Made by a program: the position numbers and the translations under genes. Positions 1 through 10,572 of a stretch of 64,000 bases of DNA are shown here, piece after piece. Under the pieces are notes generated by a model. The model did no database searches. It was not told the origin of the DNA and worked only from the letters and a program-made list of their open reading frames with translations. The stretch is from Impatiens glandulifera (lineage: Eukaryota > Streptophyta > Magnoliopsida > Ericales > Balsaminaceae): assembly GCF_907164915.1 (NCBI RefSeq), contig NC_061866.1, positions 39,806,320 to 39,870,319 on the forward strand. The letters run 5' to 3'. Numbering within the stretch: the stretch's first letter is position 1; every line of letters starts with the position of its first letter.

Positions 1-463
1 GATTCCAAATTCAAAATAATGCACTCATTACATACATCTATCCATACATCTACTCAAATTCTAATACTTCATTCGTTACATACACCTATCCAAATTTAAA
101 AATCTAGCTCCTTACAAAAACTTCATATATCAAAACCTACCAATTCACTTAGTAAGTTTGTCTTTTCTAAATAATTTTCTTTTTTTTCATTGACTGCATC
201 TTGTAGTTGTCTAGTTGAAATAGTTGGTGTACATCTTCATATCAAGTCTGAAGGCCTTATATCGTGTTGTAATTGAGTGGCACCAATAATAACTGATCCA
301 CTTCTTAATCATCTACTTCCACCAATTTTTGCATCTCTATCTCTACCAATTCTTGTATCTCCACCTAAATGTGTAACTGTTCCAGTACCTATACCAATTA
401 ATGTAATGATTGATAAAAAAAATTATGATTTTAAAATATATAAACCTAAAATAATATCATAAG

Positions 464-1000
464 TTATAATTTTCTTAATATTACACAAAATATTCTGAAG
501 TAGTCTAGAGAATTCTCCTTTTGAGGATTGCCTTTGTGAGAATGGTTATTGTGAGGATTTATCTTATGAGAATGGTCTTTGTGAGGACTGACCTTGTGAG
601 AATGGTTGTTGTGAGGATTAGCCTTGTGAGAGTGTTCTTTGTGAGGACTAACCTTTTGAGAATGGTCTTTGTGAGGTTTGGCCTTATGAGAATGGTCTTT
701 GTGAGGACTGGCCTTGTGACCATGGTGGTTATGGAACTTGTCCTTATGACTATGGTGGTTGTGGGACTTGTCCTTACGAAGATTGTCCTAGATAATTATC
801 TTTGTGAGGATTTCCTTTGTGAGATTGGCCTTGTGAGAATGGTTGTTGTGAGGATTGGCCTTGTGAGAATGGTTATAATGATTGGCCTTAGGAGAATTGT
901 ATTTGTGAGGACTAGCCTTGTGACCATGGTGGTTGTGGAACCTGTCCTTATTACCATGGTGGTTGTGGGACTTGTCCTTGCAAATATTGTCCTTGTGTGT
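464..1000 (-). pseudogene. Histidine-rich tandem-repeat coding region of MULE copy 1 (broken)
   Basis: Read on the minus strand, this tract is a tandem array of codon-phased units of about 13 residues, such as HKANPHNNHSHKA, interspersed with HNHHGHKD-type units. His, Lys, Asn, Ser and Pro dominate. The reading frame holds from about 1000 to a stop near 790, then resumes one base out of phase and ends at the stop at 464. It lies just downstream of the transposase zinc knuckle, so it may be a C-terminal tail, a later exon or a captured gene piece. The dense histidines suggest metal binding, but that is inference. I do not recognise a family. The plus-strand ORF over the same bases is the antisense of the repeat. 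Confidence 0.5.
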
Positions 1001-1052
1001 GTATGTACATGCACAATCAAATTCTATAATTTAGGCATTAAATATTTTAAAA

Positions 1053-2640
1053 TTAATATTTGTACATTAAATTACCTAAATCATCGTTTGGAGGAGAATT
1101 GACAATTCCATTACTAGCTATAGTATTGCATCCTTTTTGTTATGTCATTCTTTTCCACAATTAGTGCAATGCATTTTTCTTCTTCTTCTTGACCTTTTTC
1201 CATGAGATTATGGCTCTTCAAGAGTTCTCCTTCTATTTTTCATTGTCCTACCAAGTGGTCTCTCTTGTTTTGGTGGTAAAAAATTTCTCTTTAATATCAC
1301 TCTTCCAAAATTCTGGTCCTCTCAAAGTTTATATGTCAATTATGTATGCTTTGAGATAAGTATCCTTCTTATACCAATGAGAAATGTAATCTTCAATATT
1401 ATCACTTGAATGATAAATTTCACAAACAACATGTGTACAAGGAATACCTCTTATATTCTAAAGTCTACAAGAGCATTATTCATTGATAAGGTCTATTGTG
1501 TGTCAATGATCACCCTGAATTATTTCATAACATGTACTACCATTGAAATCCAAGTGGCATTCGTGATATCTAAATTTACTCAGCTCAGGTAGTTTTTTTA
1601 GCCTTAGGCGATATATTTTGATGTCATTTCTGAATTGATCTTGTCTTCCTTGAAATCTTTTTTGTGTCCATTAACCTGATCATTTCTAACATATTAAAAA
1701 TGGACTTTTCCCTTAGAATTAGAATCGATGCATTAAAAACCTCATATGTTGTTTTCAATTACATCACATTTGGGTATCTCTCGGATAAAGGCTTTAGTCC
1801 ATATTTTTTTCGGAACAGAAATAGTTCTTCTTGCAACACCCTCCATTAGTTGATCCAACTTTAGAATATTGACATTTCGTGGTTCTGGATATGTTAATTT
1901 TGCACAAGCCCAAATATGTAATTTAAGATCAGTGCCTTTTCATTTCTTTTACCAGTTAACATACTAGTGCCTCGCGCAAAACCTATGCTCAGCTTCGGGG
2001 AAAATATGTTTAACAGCTGCGATTAGTCCCTACAATTGTAAGAAAGTAATAAGTAGCCAAAAAGTAACCAAAATATAATAAAACGATGTAATGATAAGTA
2101 AAAAAAGAAGAAATATTACCTTTTGCATGTTTAAGATAATTGTCAAACCAACACAATCCAAGAAACCATCACCAATGTCTTTCATTAATAGTTCAAAAAT
2201 CCATCTCCATGAACCGTACTCTCAGATTCTACCACAACTCAAACAATCGAGTACATCTGGTTGTTGTCATCTCGACCGATGACAACCGATGACAGATGAC
2301 AGATAACAAATCTCCCTTACAAAAAGTTTTATAAAATTCTTGTCAACTCTAATAATTGGTATACATCCAGACAATCAACCCTTCTTGCAAACATCAAAAC
2401 AAACATAAAATCTTTTGAAAGTTAATTCATTAGTCTCTTCATCTCTTTTTACTTTCAACTCAACTGATAATCCCAGATTACTCAATTTAATTTCTTCAAC
2501 ATATCTCCACAAAGAATTGTACTAAAGTAATGGTCTCTTTTAATTTTTTTCAATAAATAATTATTTTGCTCTCTTAACCATTGATTGAGTAACATGAGTA
2601 TGCAATTATGTCTTGCATAATTCCTTGAGCACTTTAAGTT
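1053..2640 (-). pseudogene. MULE transposase pseudogene, copy 1
   Basis: Fragments in all three minus-strand frames line up in the order of a plant MuDR/MULE transposase. Near 2640-2540 is the N-terminal region. Near 2520-2310 are the motifs FKRFYVCFDVCKKG and GCIPII. Near 2280-2150 is a stretch including DDNNQMYSI, the usual GRDGNNQMYPI block of the DDE domain. Near 2020-1960 is AAVKHIFPEAEHRFCARH. Near 1850-1790 is KKIWTKAFIREIPKCDV. At 1450-1410 is the SWIM zinc finger GIPCTHVVCEIYH, followed by the HWYKKDTYLKAY motif. Near 1180-1150 is a basic region with a zinc knuckle (CTNCGKE-HNKK). The stop is at 1053. A possible intron lies at 2045-2110. Several stops and frameshifts make it non-functional. 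Confidence 0.85.
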
Positions 2641-3056
2641 TAATAGTAGGTTATATCGTAATTCTATTTTAGAATTTTTTACCTACATGATAGTAGTCAA
2701 TTTACCTCCATGATATATATGCGACTTATAATCATTTCATCTGAAATAAGTATGAACGAAAGAAGTATGAATAAAAATCAAAAATAGAGAAACATCAAAA
2801 TAAATGTTCTTCAAGATATGTTATTTTTAATGAAAGAATCTTCCCTTTTTAGAAAAAAAAAACTAAAGAAAAAAGAAGGAGAGATCCTAACAATTGTGGC
2901 TCATTCACCAATAGGCCATATGAAGAAACAACTAACTAAAATGAAATAGTAAGGTTAAACCAATTGAATATGCTAAGGTTTGCATGCATCCTATACTTAT
3001 TTAAGAGGTTTTCATATACAGTTCTTATAAAAACAAGGCTTCTTTGAGTGATTAGG

Positions 3057-3358
3057 GTTTAGGGTTTGTCGAAGGATTTTCCTTATGTCTGAAAAACTTC
3101 GTTAATAACAAGGTTTTATGTTGTTACTCTACCCCTAAATATTAATCACATATAAATGAATAAATATTGATAACTCAGGTCATGTCATCAAGTATATTCT
3201 TTTTCACTACCTTGGTAAGTTTTATTACTATATTGTAGTTGTCTTGTTAGTCTCTTTCATTTATTTGAATTTGCTTTGAAAAAACCATTCCAAGAATCTT
3301 CTAAGGTATTGTTTCAATTTTTATTCTATTTTTAGTAGTTTTGGTGAGTAGTTTTGTT
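3057..3358. repeat. Flanking repeat shared with 54376-54648
   Basis: About 300 bp that align with 54376-54648, for example the shared AAACTTCGTT and TAAATATTAATCACATATAAA stretches. In both places it sits immediately left of an E-family element and upstream of an F-box gene, so it is most simply the shared upstream flank of the duplicated F-box locus. It starts with about two plant-telomere-like units (TTTAGGG) at the point where MULE copy 1 breaks off. No coding potential was seen. Confidence 0.6.
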
Positions 3359-3675
3359 GGGAAAATTTGACGAAATATCTTAAAAAATGATTTAAATGCG
3401 CTGGTGACCAGTGCATTAATTAAAGGCGTTGTTGACCACTTAAAATATTTTTAACGAAAATATCACATTTGCGTAACGCGAAAGGGAGAGAAAGGGAAGA
3501 TCGCCACGCGAAGGGAAGACCTGTGAAAAGTCTAAAATATTTTCGCAGAATCGTCACGCGAAAGGCAAGATCATCACGCGAAGGGCATGATCGTCACGCG
3601 AAGGACATTATCATCACGCGAAAGACATTATCGTCATGAGAAAGTCACGATCATTCTAGACTTTTCACAGGTTTT
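3359..3675 (+). mobile_element. E-family TIR element, left half
   Basis: Starts GGGAAAATTTGACG, then has a region ending AAATGCGCTGGTGACC that matches the ends of the elements at 54649 and 57888. The right half is at 13651-13770, whose reverse complement gives the same order (GATGAGATGTCCC, then AAATGCGTTGGT). A Copia element split the two halves. The TIRs have diverged and no target duplication is visible. Internal sequence is rich in ACGCGAAGG-like repeats, as in the other family members. No coding sequence was found. Confidence 0.62.
3520..3671. repeat. 15-bp inverted repeat bracketing 20-bp tandem repeats
   Basis: CCTGTGAAAAGTCTA at 3520-3534 is the perfect reverse complement of 3657-3671. 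Between them, about five copies of a 20-bp unit with the core ATCGTCACGCGAA follow one another (3542-3645), the last ones degenerate. The unit ends directly at the Copia insertion site. Confidence 0.7.
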
Positions 3676-5405
3676 TGTTGGGTCAAATTATTTTGACTAA
3701 GAATTAGACGTAAGTCTAATGAATATAGGGAATTAGACGTAAGTCTAATGTGTTCGAAATTAGACGTATCGTCTAACACACCGGAGTTAGACGTATAGTC
3801 TAATAGACTTGTAATTAGACGGATGGTCTAATAGATATTCGGAATTAGACGTACAGTCTAACTCACCGGAGTTAGACGTATAGTCTAATAGACTTGTAAT
3901 TAGACGGATGGTCTAATTGATATTCGGAATTAGACGTACAGTCTAACTCACCGGAGTTAGACGTGTAGTCTAATATATTTACAATTAGACGGATAGTCTA
4001 ATTTGTTTGGAATTAGACGTGTAGTCTAATTAGTGAAAGTTAGACGTGCGTCTAACTCCTTCAGACAAGTCTGAGGTAGAACCAGAATTAGACGTGTAGT
4101 CTAACTCAGTGGAGTTAGACGTACCGTCTAATGGTTATTGGATAATTTGACGTGTAGTCTAATTAATGAAAGTTAGACGTGCGTCTAACTCCTTCAGACA
4201 AGTTTGAGGTAGAACCGGAATTAGACGTGTAGTCTAACTCAGTGGAGTTAGACGTACCGTCTAATGGTTATTGAATAATTAGACGTGTAGTCTAATTAGT
4301 GAAAGTTAGACGTGCGTCTAACTCCTTCAGACAAGTCTGAGGTAGAACCGGAATTAGACGTGCAGTCTAACTCAGTGGAGTTAGACGTGCAGTCTAATGG
4401 TTATTGTAATTAGACGTGAGTCTAATTCTATTAGACCAGGCGGTCTAATAGACGTTTTTATTAAAAGAAGATGTGTGATTTCATTAGATTGATTTTACAA
4501 TCCGTCTAACTGAAATACGTCTAATGCTCAGTTTAAGCTGTATGATTGAAGCTAGCATTTCTCCTACCCACGTGCTATAGCTATACCCTACTCATTTTCC
4601 ACTTTCTAGTGAAGATTAGTACAACATCTATATGCAACCAACCAAGGAATGCCACGTAAGAGAATTTTCCTCACATTACTTGTTTTGCAGGTACATCCCT
4701 GATGGAATATTCGGCGCACTACCAGTGATATATGGCCACTATCCTTGTGCTCAGAATCTGCTACGTACAATGGAGGCTTGCCAATGGAAGAGTGTCACGT
4801 ATCATTCTAAAAGATTCGACCGTTAGCTCCTGCTCAGTATTTAACAAATCTCAAGGACAACGGACAATCTGCCTTACGAATTAGCCTTAGATAACGAACA
4901 AGCAATCTGATTTTGTAGAGAGAGAAACTATTCAATCATCTTGCTTACTGAATTCATACTGTGAAGTTGCTTTCTGATTGTACTGTGTGTGAATCAAGAG
5001 AGAGCTAGAATCAAAACACCTTTAGCTGAGTGATATTCTTCATCTTGTAATTGAACAGAAAAGTGTTATGTTCAATAATGAGTTAAGTGTGTAAACTGTA
5101 TTTGATTCAAATCATATTATAGTGAATCCTTCCGGTGGTTGGAAGAAGGAGTGACGTAGGAGAGTTTCTCCGAACATCCATAAACAAACTGCTGTGTTAT
5201 TTCATTTCTGTCATCTTTTCATATTTCATCTTGTGCGTCAAACCCAAGTAAACAATTCCGCCTTGAATCTGTTTCAAGTGTTTACAAGTGTTTGCGTAGA
5301 ATAGAAAGCGAATTAAATCCCTAACAGGATTTCTTTCAAACCATTTTTCATAAGCCTTCATACTTAGCCAGACCCCCGTCTCTATCGATAAAGTCAATTC
5401 TATCA
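3676..5405 (+). repeat. 5' LTR of Copia element 1
   Basis: Begins TGTTGGGTCAAATT and ends CTATCA, two bases before the primer binding site. It matches the 3' LTR at 11619-13650 closely outside the repeat array, but lacks about 140 bp present just inside the start of the 3' LTR. The first 800 bp are filled with short palindromes. The remainder contains the presumed promoter and 5' leader. Confidence 0.93.
3703..4452. repeat. Array of TTAGAC-N4/5-GTCTAA palindromes in the 5' LTR
   Basis: About two dozen imperfect palindromes with arms TTAGAC and GTCTAA and spacers of four to five bases (for example GTGTA, GTACA, GGATG, GTGC) recur roughly every 27-30 bp. The left arm is nearly always followed by G, giving TTAGACG. 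Longer units including CAGACAAGTCTGAGG recur every 110-140 bp, so it is a higher-order tandem array. The 3' LTR has a longer version at about 11780-12690. Confidence 0.9.
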
Positions 5406-5407
5406 AT

Positions 5408-5420
5408 TGGTATCAGAGCC
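5408..5420 (+). promoter_or_regulatory. Primer binding site (tRNA-iMet), Copia element 1
   Basis: TGGTATCAGAGCC lies two bases after the end of the 5' LTR. This is the standard plant Copia primer site, complementary to the 3' end of initiator methionine tRNA. Confidence 0.93.
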
Positions 5421-5454
5421 TTATTTCTATTCTCAAGCATCAAGAACCTGAAGC

Positions 5455-6144
5455 ATGTCTATCATCAATGAAATTCCTCTTCTATCAAGGGATAACTACG
5501 AATATTGGATGATAAGAATGCAAGCTCACTTGGCTGCTATTTACTATAATATGTGGAGCGTTATTACTGATGGCCCCATAAAGATTTCGAAGCCAAGAAG
5601 TGAGTGGACTACTGAAGACAAGATGACCAACAACATGGATAATGTTGCTAAGAACATTCTGTACCAGTCGCTCAACATGAATATGTTCTGTGAGATCAAA
5701 TTTTGTTCCACTGCTAAAGAGATATGGGATAAGCTTAATCAGATCTACGGTTCAAGCACTCAAGCAAAGAAGAACCAGAAAGCGCTCATATGTAGTAAAA
5801 ACAAATCCAGTTGGGCTGACTGTGATTCAGGTGAGTCTCCTGCTGAAAAAGAGAATGAAGCTGTCACATGTCTGATGGCAGATGATCAATCCAAGGTAAA
5901 TAATATCTCTACACTATAATTTATAAACGAGGAGTTAACTAATGCACTCAATGAAATGGCTATTGAGTACAAGAAGTTAACTGACTCTTTTTATGAAATG
6001 AAAGTTAAATATGAATCAATTGTTCTTTCATCAAACCAAGAATCTAAACCAAACGTTTTTTATGAAAACTCAACAGAGATCTCTTCTAAGAATGAGATGC
6101 TCAAAGAACAGATTCAAATTCTTTATCTGAAAACAAGAGATTAA
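5455..6144 (+). pseudogene. gag N-terminal part, Copia element 1
   Basis: The first ATG after the primer site opens a Copia gag frame. The protein begins MSIINEIPLLSRDNYEYW, the usual start in which the element gag binds around a YEYW motif, and continues through EIWDKLNQIYGSSTQ. Just after this point, at residue ~105, the sequence jumps to the later acidic region SWADCDSGES, so the centre of gag, including any CCHC zinc knuckle, is missing. A stop follows at 5917-5919, and a second in-frame piece runs from 5956 to 6144 with coiled-coil-like composition. Gag would form the cytoplasmic virus-like particle. This copy could not. Confidence 0.83.
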
Positions 6145-6200
6145 ATTATATAGTCAGTGCATGGACAAGATCTGGAGATGCTGTCAAACATCAAATCAGT

Positions 6201-6898
6201 ATGTTGAAACCTGCTAGATCTAGATTTGGATTGGGATATGACAGCAATGACCCAAATTTGTCCTGCAAAAAGTCAAATCCTCCAATTGACAAGTTTAATC
6301 CTATAAACTTTGTCAAAAGAAGTATGGATGACATTGAATCTGATCCTATTCATGAAGAAGTTGCTTTAAAAAATGAAATAGTGTATGTTCCGCCTACTAT
6401 TAGCTGGCTTAACAACAAGCTAGAAGCAGCTAATAAGTCTGGCAATTTAAAACCCGACTCTAAGTCAAAAAGTTTTAAAAAAAAGCCTTCTTCAAAAGCT
6501 AAAGGATCAGTGGCTAGCAGAAAGTCGTCTGCTAAGTCAAAAACATACGCATTAATCACAACTCAAAATGGGAAATCCATCAGAATAACTCAAATATGGA
6601 TTCCTAAGGGACTAATTGACCGAGGACCCAATTGAAAGTGGGTACCAAAAGATTGTAAATATTTATTTATGTAGGTACAAATAAACGAAGGACTAGAGGA
6701 ATCTGTATGGTATCTTGATAGCGGATGTTCCAGGCATATGACAGGAAACAGACGGCTTCTCACTAATATATCAGATTGCTCTGGACCTAAGATCACATTT
6801 GGTGACAAGAAGAAGGGTAAGACCATGGGTAAGGGTAAGATTATCCATGGTAACCTATCTATTAATGATGTGCTGCTTGTTGATAATCTGTGCTATAA
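6201..6898 (+). pseudogene. gag C-terminal linker and aspartic protease, Copia element 1
   Basis: A Ser/Lys-rich linker (6201-6635, many SKSFKKK-like stretches) ends at a stop. The same frame continues through two more stops into the protease. The active-site block WYLDSGCSRHMTG is at about 6708-6746, with the catalytic aspartate codon at 6717, followed by a FGD-type flap region near 6800. In Copia elements this protease cleaves the Gag-Pol polyprotein. The frame is lost near 6900, where integrase resumes in another frame. Confidence 0.82.
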
Positions 6899-6902
6899 TT
6901 AT

Positions 6903-8202
6903 TACTGATAATGGTCTGTCAATAGACTTTCAAACTCATGCATGTTTAGTTAAAGACCAAGATGGAAACATTTTATTGACTGGAAGTAGAGTAGGAAACT
7001 CATACAAAATGAATTGGAAAAAGGAGTCTTCTGATCCTATGTGCATGATTGCCAAGAATGACCAAAAATGGTTATGGCATAAACGTTTGAACCATTTGAA
7101 TTTTAAAACCATCAACAACATTTGTTCAAACAATTTAGTCACTGGTTTGCCCAAACTTCAATTTTCAAAGAACAAGATATGCACTTCCTGCCAGTTACGC
7201 AAATAGGGCAGATCATCGTTCAAAAGTAAAGGGAAATCACAATCCAGCCGTATCCTAGAACTTTTACATATGGATCTATTTGGTCCAAATCCTGTAAAGA
7301 GTATTGGAGGAATGAGATTTGCCCTAATTGTTATTGATGATTTCTCATGCTTTACATGGGTTGCATTTTTACCATCAAAAGATAAAACTGCTGATAACTT
7401 GATTAGAATATTTAAAGGAATTCAGAATCAGAAATCTTTAAATATTACATGCATCAGAAGTGATCAGTGAACTGAGTTCACTAACAGATACCTATCATCC
7501 TATCTCGAGGAGACTGGAATTAGGCACGAGTTGTCTAGTGCCAGAACTCCACAGCAAAACGGCATTGCTGAGAGAAGAGTGAGAACTCTGAAGGAAGCAG
7601 CGAGATCTATGCTTGTTGAATCAGATGTACCTTAGAGGTTCTGGGCGGAAGCCATTAGTAATGCTTGCTATACACAAAACCGGTCAATAATCAACAAACG
7701 TTTTGATAAAAATCCCTATAAATTGTATTATAGGAGAATTCCTACAGTGTCTTATTTTAAGATATTTGGGTGTAAATATTTTATCCATAACAATGGAAAG
7801 GTTTATTTGACCGCTTTTGATGCTAAAGCAGATGAGGGATTCATGTTGGGATACTCATCAGTAAGAAAAGCTTACAGAGTCTACAACAAAAGAACACAGA
7901 CTATTGAAAAATCCCTCCATGTAGTTTTTGATGAGCATGTTGAGAGAAAATCTAATGAATCCATTGATCTTGCTGACAGACTTAAAGCGAATAGTCTTGA
8001 GTCTGTAAGTGAAGAAGAAGAAACTTTGGATAAGAAGATGGCTTTGTCTGATCCGGTGGCTGATCCGGTTGAAGTTCAACCAGATGTTCAAACTCCTGTT
8101 AAACAAGAAGTTGAGAGTTTGGATGTCGTGGTGTCACCAGTTCAGATGACCAATCCCTTGGATCCAACTTCAGATGGAACAGAAATCATCCACCAGAACT
8201 GA
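6903..8202 (+). pseudogene. Integrase, Copia element 1
   Basis: The N-terminal zinc-binding (pre-integrase) region has LWHKRLNHLNF at about 7070 and CTSCQLRK near 7190. The catalytic core follows. The first Asp is in HMDLFGP (7267-7287), the second in IRSDQ just before a stop at 7468-7470, and the catalytic Glu in QQNGIAERRVRTLKEAARSM (codon 7570). In-frame stops occur at 7204, 7468 and 7633. The C-terminal region contains FGCKYF and GFMLGYS motifs and a long acidic linker towards RT. Integrase would insert the cDNA. This copy is inactive. Confidence 0.9.
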
Positions 8203-8204
8203 TA

Positions 8205-9810
8205 ATCGGAAATCATTTTTCTCCTCGAAGGACAAGACGTCAACTGATGGATGAAATGACCAATTCTGCATTTATTTCTCAAATTGAACCTAAGAAAATT
8301 GGTGAAGCTATAGTTGATCCAGATTGGATCAATGCTATGCAGGAGGAGTTAAATCAATTTGCTAGAAATAAAGTGTGGTATCTTACTCCTAAACCAACTG
8401 ACAAATCAGTTATAGGAACAAGATGGGTCTTTAGAAACAAGCTTAGTGAAGATGGTTTAGTCATTAGAAACAAAGCTCGTTTAGTTGCTCAAGGATATAG
8501 ACAAGAGAAATGTATTGATTTTGATGAGTCTTTTGCACCGTTTACAAGACTATAGGCAATCAGAATCTTCCTAGCATATGCATTATTTAAGAATTTTAAA
8601 GTCTTTCAAATGGATTTGAAGAGTGCATTTTAAAATGGAAAATTAAGTGAAGAAGTATATGTTGAGCAACCCCTTGGTTTTGTAGATCATGTTTTGTCAA
8701 ATCATGTTTATAGGCTTGACAAAGCATTGTATGTTTTGAAACAAGCTCCTAGAGCTTGGTATGACACTTTAACCAATTTCTTGTTTGATCATGACTTTGT
8801 TGTTGGAACAGTGGATAAAACTCTGTTTAGATTTACTAAAGATTCTCACATTCTACTTGTTCAGATATATGTTGATGATATTATTTTTGGCTCAACTAAC
8901 CCCAAATTGTGTGAGAAATTTGTCAAGCTGATGCAGGACAGGTTTGAAATGAGCATGATGGGAGAACTTACATTCTTCCTTGGGCTTCAAGTCCGTCAGC
9001 TAGAAAACGGAACTCTTATCAACCAGGCCAAATACACCAAAGAACTGCTAAAGAAGTTTGGTTTGGAGAATTGTTTTGAAGTAACTACTCCAATGAGCTC
9101 TTCGATTAAATTGGATAAAGATGAAGGTGGCCAAAGTGTCGATGTAACAGCATATAGAGGACTCATCGGTTCTTTGCTGTATGTAACTGCTAGCAGGCCA
9201 GACATTCAATTTGTTGTTGGTGTTTGTGGCAGATTTCAGGCTGATCCTAAACTTTCTCATTTTACTGCTGCTAAACGTATTCTTAAATACTTAAAGGGAA
9301 CTCAAAATGTGGGACTATGGTATCCGAAGGATTCTAGTTTCAATTTAATTAGTTTCTTAGATGCAGATTATGCAGGATGCAAAATTGATAGAAAAAAGCA
9401 TAAGTGAAACTTTCCAGTTCCTTGGAGATCGTCTAATCACATGATTCAGCAAGAAGTAGACGTCGGTTGCCATGTCTACAGCTGAAGTAGAGTATCTTGC
9501 AGCTGGAAGTTGTTCTCAAGTTCTGTGGATTCAACAACAGCTCATAAACTATGGGATTGAGGCTGATGAATCTCCAATTTTTTGCGACAACACAAGTGCT
9601 ATCGCAATCACCTACAATCCAGTTTTGCATTCTCGGACAAAACATATTGAAATCAGACATCATTTCATCCGAGAACACGTCAATCAGAAGCAGATTCGTC
9701 TTGAACATGTCTCTACAGATCAACAAATTGTAGACATTTTCAAGAAACCCCTACCGGAAGCTAAGTTTTCTCACTTTAGAAACATGTTAGATCTTGTTGA
9801 TCATGATTGA
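8205..9810 (+). pseudogene. Reverse transcriptase and RNase H, Copia element 1
   Basis: RT starts near 8247 with WINAMQEELNQFARNKVW and has GTRWVFRNK and ARLVAQGY blocks. A stop at 8553-8555 and another near 8630 interrupt it. The catalytic YVDDIIFGS is at about 8868-8894, followed by FFLGLQV and the SLLYVTASRPDI block. RNase H begins around 9360 (DADYAGC), then shifts frame at about 9405 and resumes at 9472 with STAEVEYLAA, FCDNTSAI and RTKHIEIRHHFIRE. It ends at 9808-9810. Order and motifs are those of a plant Copia pol. Stops and the frameshift rule out activity. Confidence 0.92.
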
Positions 9811-10572
9811 TGTGATTACGTGCATAAATTAAGGGGGAACATATTGTTAAAAACGTAACTGAACAGATATGAAAGATAGAGGTCTTAAATTGTCCTGAGG
9901 ATTTAGAGTTTGAGAAACACAGCTACTTAGACACTCGTCTACTTTAGCAGTTTCATCTTCATCTGAAATTATTGTCTTGGTTATTCTAACCTGCATGGTT
10001 AGACGGATACGTCTACTAGACGTTAGACGTTTTTAGGTCATGAGCAAGAGGATGCTCACGTCTAACCAGACACGCGTGTCTCACGTGATATTATTGCATA
10101 ATTAGACGGATACGTCTAATAGACTGATTTTCAAAAAGGAGGTGAAAATGTAAAAAGGAGAATAAACGTCTAACTACTTGTGTAATTAGACTCTTCATCT
10201 TCTGGCTATTTGGACATCTGTCCTTTAATTATTTATGCTCAAGTTCATTTTTCCGCCGAAAACTAAATCAGTCATTCCTCAAAAGAATTGAAGACACGTG
10301 TCTCTCAATATGCAAGGAATGACTAATATTTCTGACAAATTTTGCTTGTACACTTAGTATTAACCGTTCGGTTTCATGCTAACATTAAATGCTGTCTTTA
10401 TTGGGAACTGACTTTTGAAGTTCTTGACGGTAGGAGTAATCATTAGTTTTCTTCTATATGATTAAACCCTGATATTTATAGGGTTATTCACTCTAAAAGA
10501 TAGAATATCTTTGAAATCAATCTCTCTCACTTTAGAACTCGAATCGTTCTAACCCTTGTTCATCAAATCGTA
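9811..10572 (+). other. pol-to-ORF3 spacer of Copia element 1
   Basis: About 760 bp without an ORF. From 9995 to 10190 it repeats the LTR theme, with TTAGACGGATACGTCTA-like palindromes, so this motif is not confined to the LTR. A TATA-like TGATATTTATAGGG lies at about 10470, roughly 100 bp before ORF3, and could serve an internal promoter for ORF3 (inference). Confidence 0.5.

Larger units (their letters stand above)
1..3056 (-). mobile_element. Mutator-like element (MULE), copy 1, truncated
   Basis: This stretch is nearly identical to 20993-24047 (offset about 20,992), with differences of roughly one base in a hundred by eye. It carries a decayed MULE transposase on the minus strand and a histidine-rich repeat region beyond it. 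The left end lies outside the window. The right end stops abruptly at 3056, where copy 2 continues for another 1.1 kb to its terminal inverted repeat, so this copy has lost its right arm. The two copies share the inspected stop codons and frame breaks, so both descend from an already dead element. Confidence 0.82.

Noticed and set aside
521..1102. 193-codon plus-strand ORF of MRMVFVRTDLV-like repeats (and its copy at 21513-22094)
   Set aside because: It is the antisense of the histidine-rich repeat that follows the minus-strand MULE transposase; the composition is an artefact of the repeat.
3703..4452. CRISPR-like regular repeats
   Set aside because: The palindromes lie in the LTRs of a plant retrotransposon; spacers are 4-5 bp and outer intervals are not unique spacers.
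4632..4826. 64-codon ORF in the 5' LTR of Copia element 1
   Set aside because: The equivalent stretch of the 3' LTR (about 12876-13070) has an early stop; it is untranslated LTR sequence.
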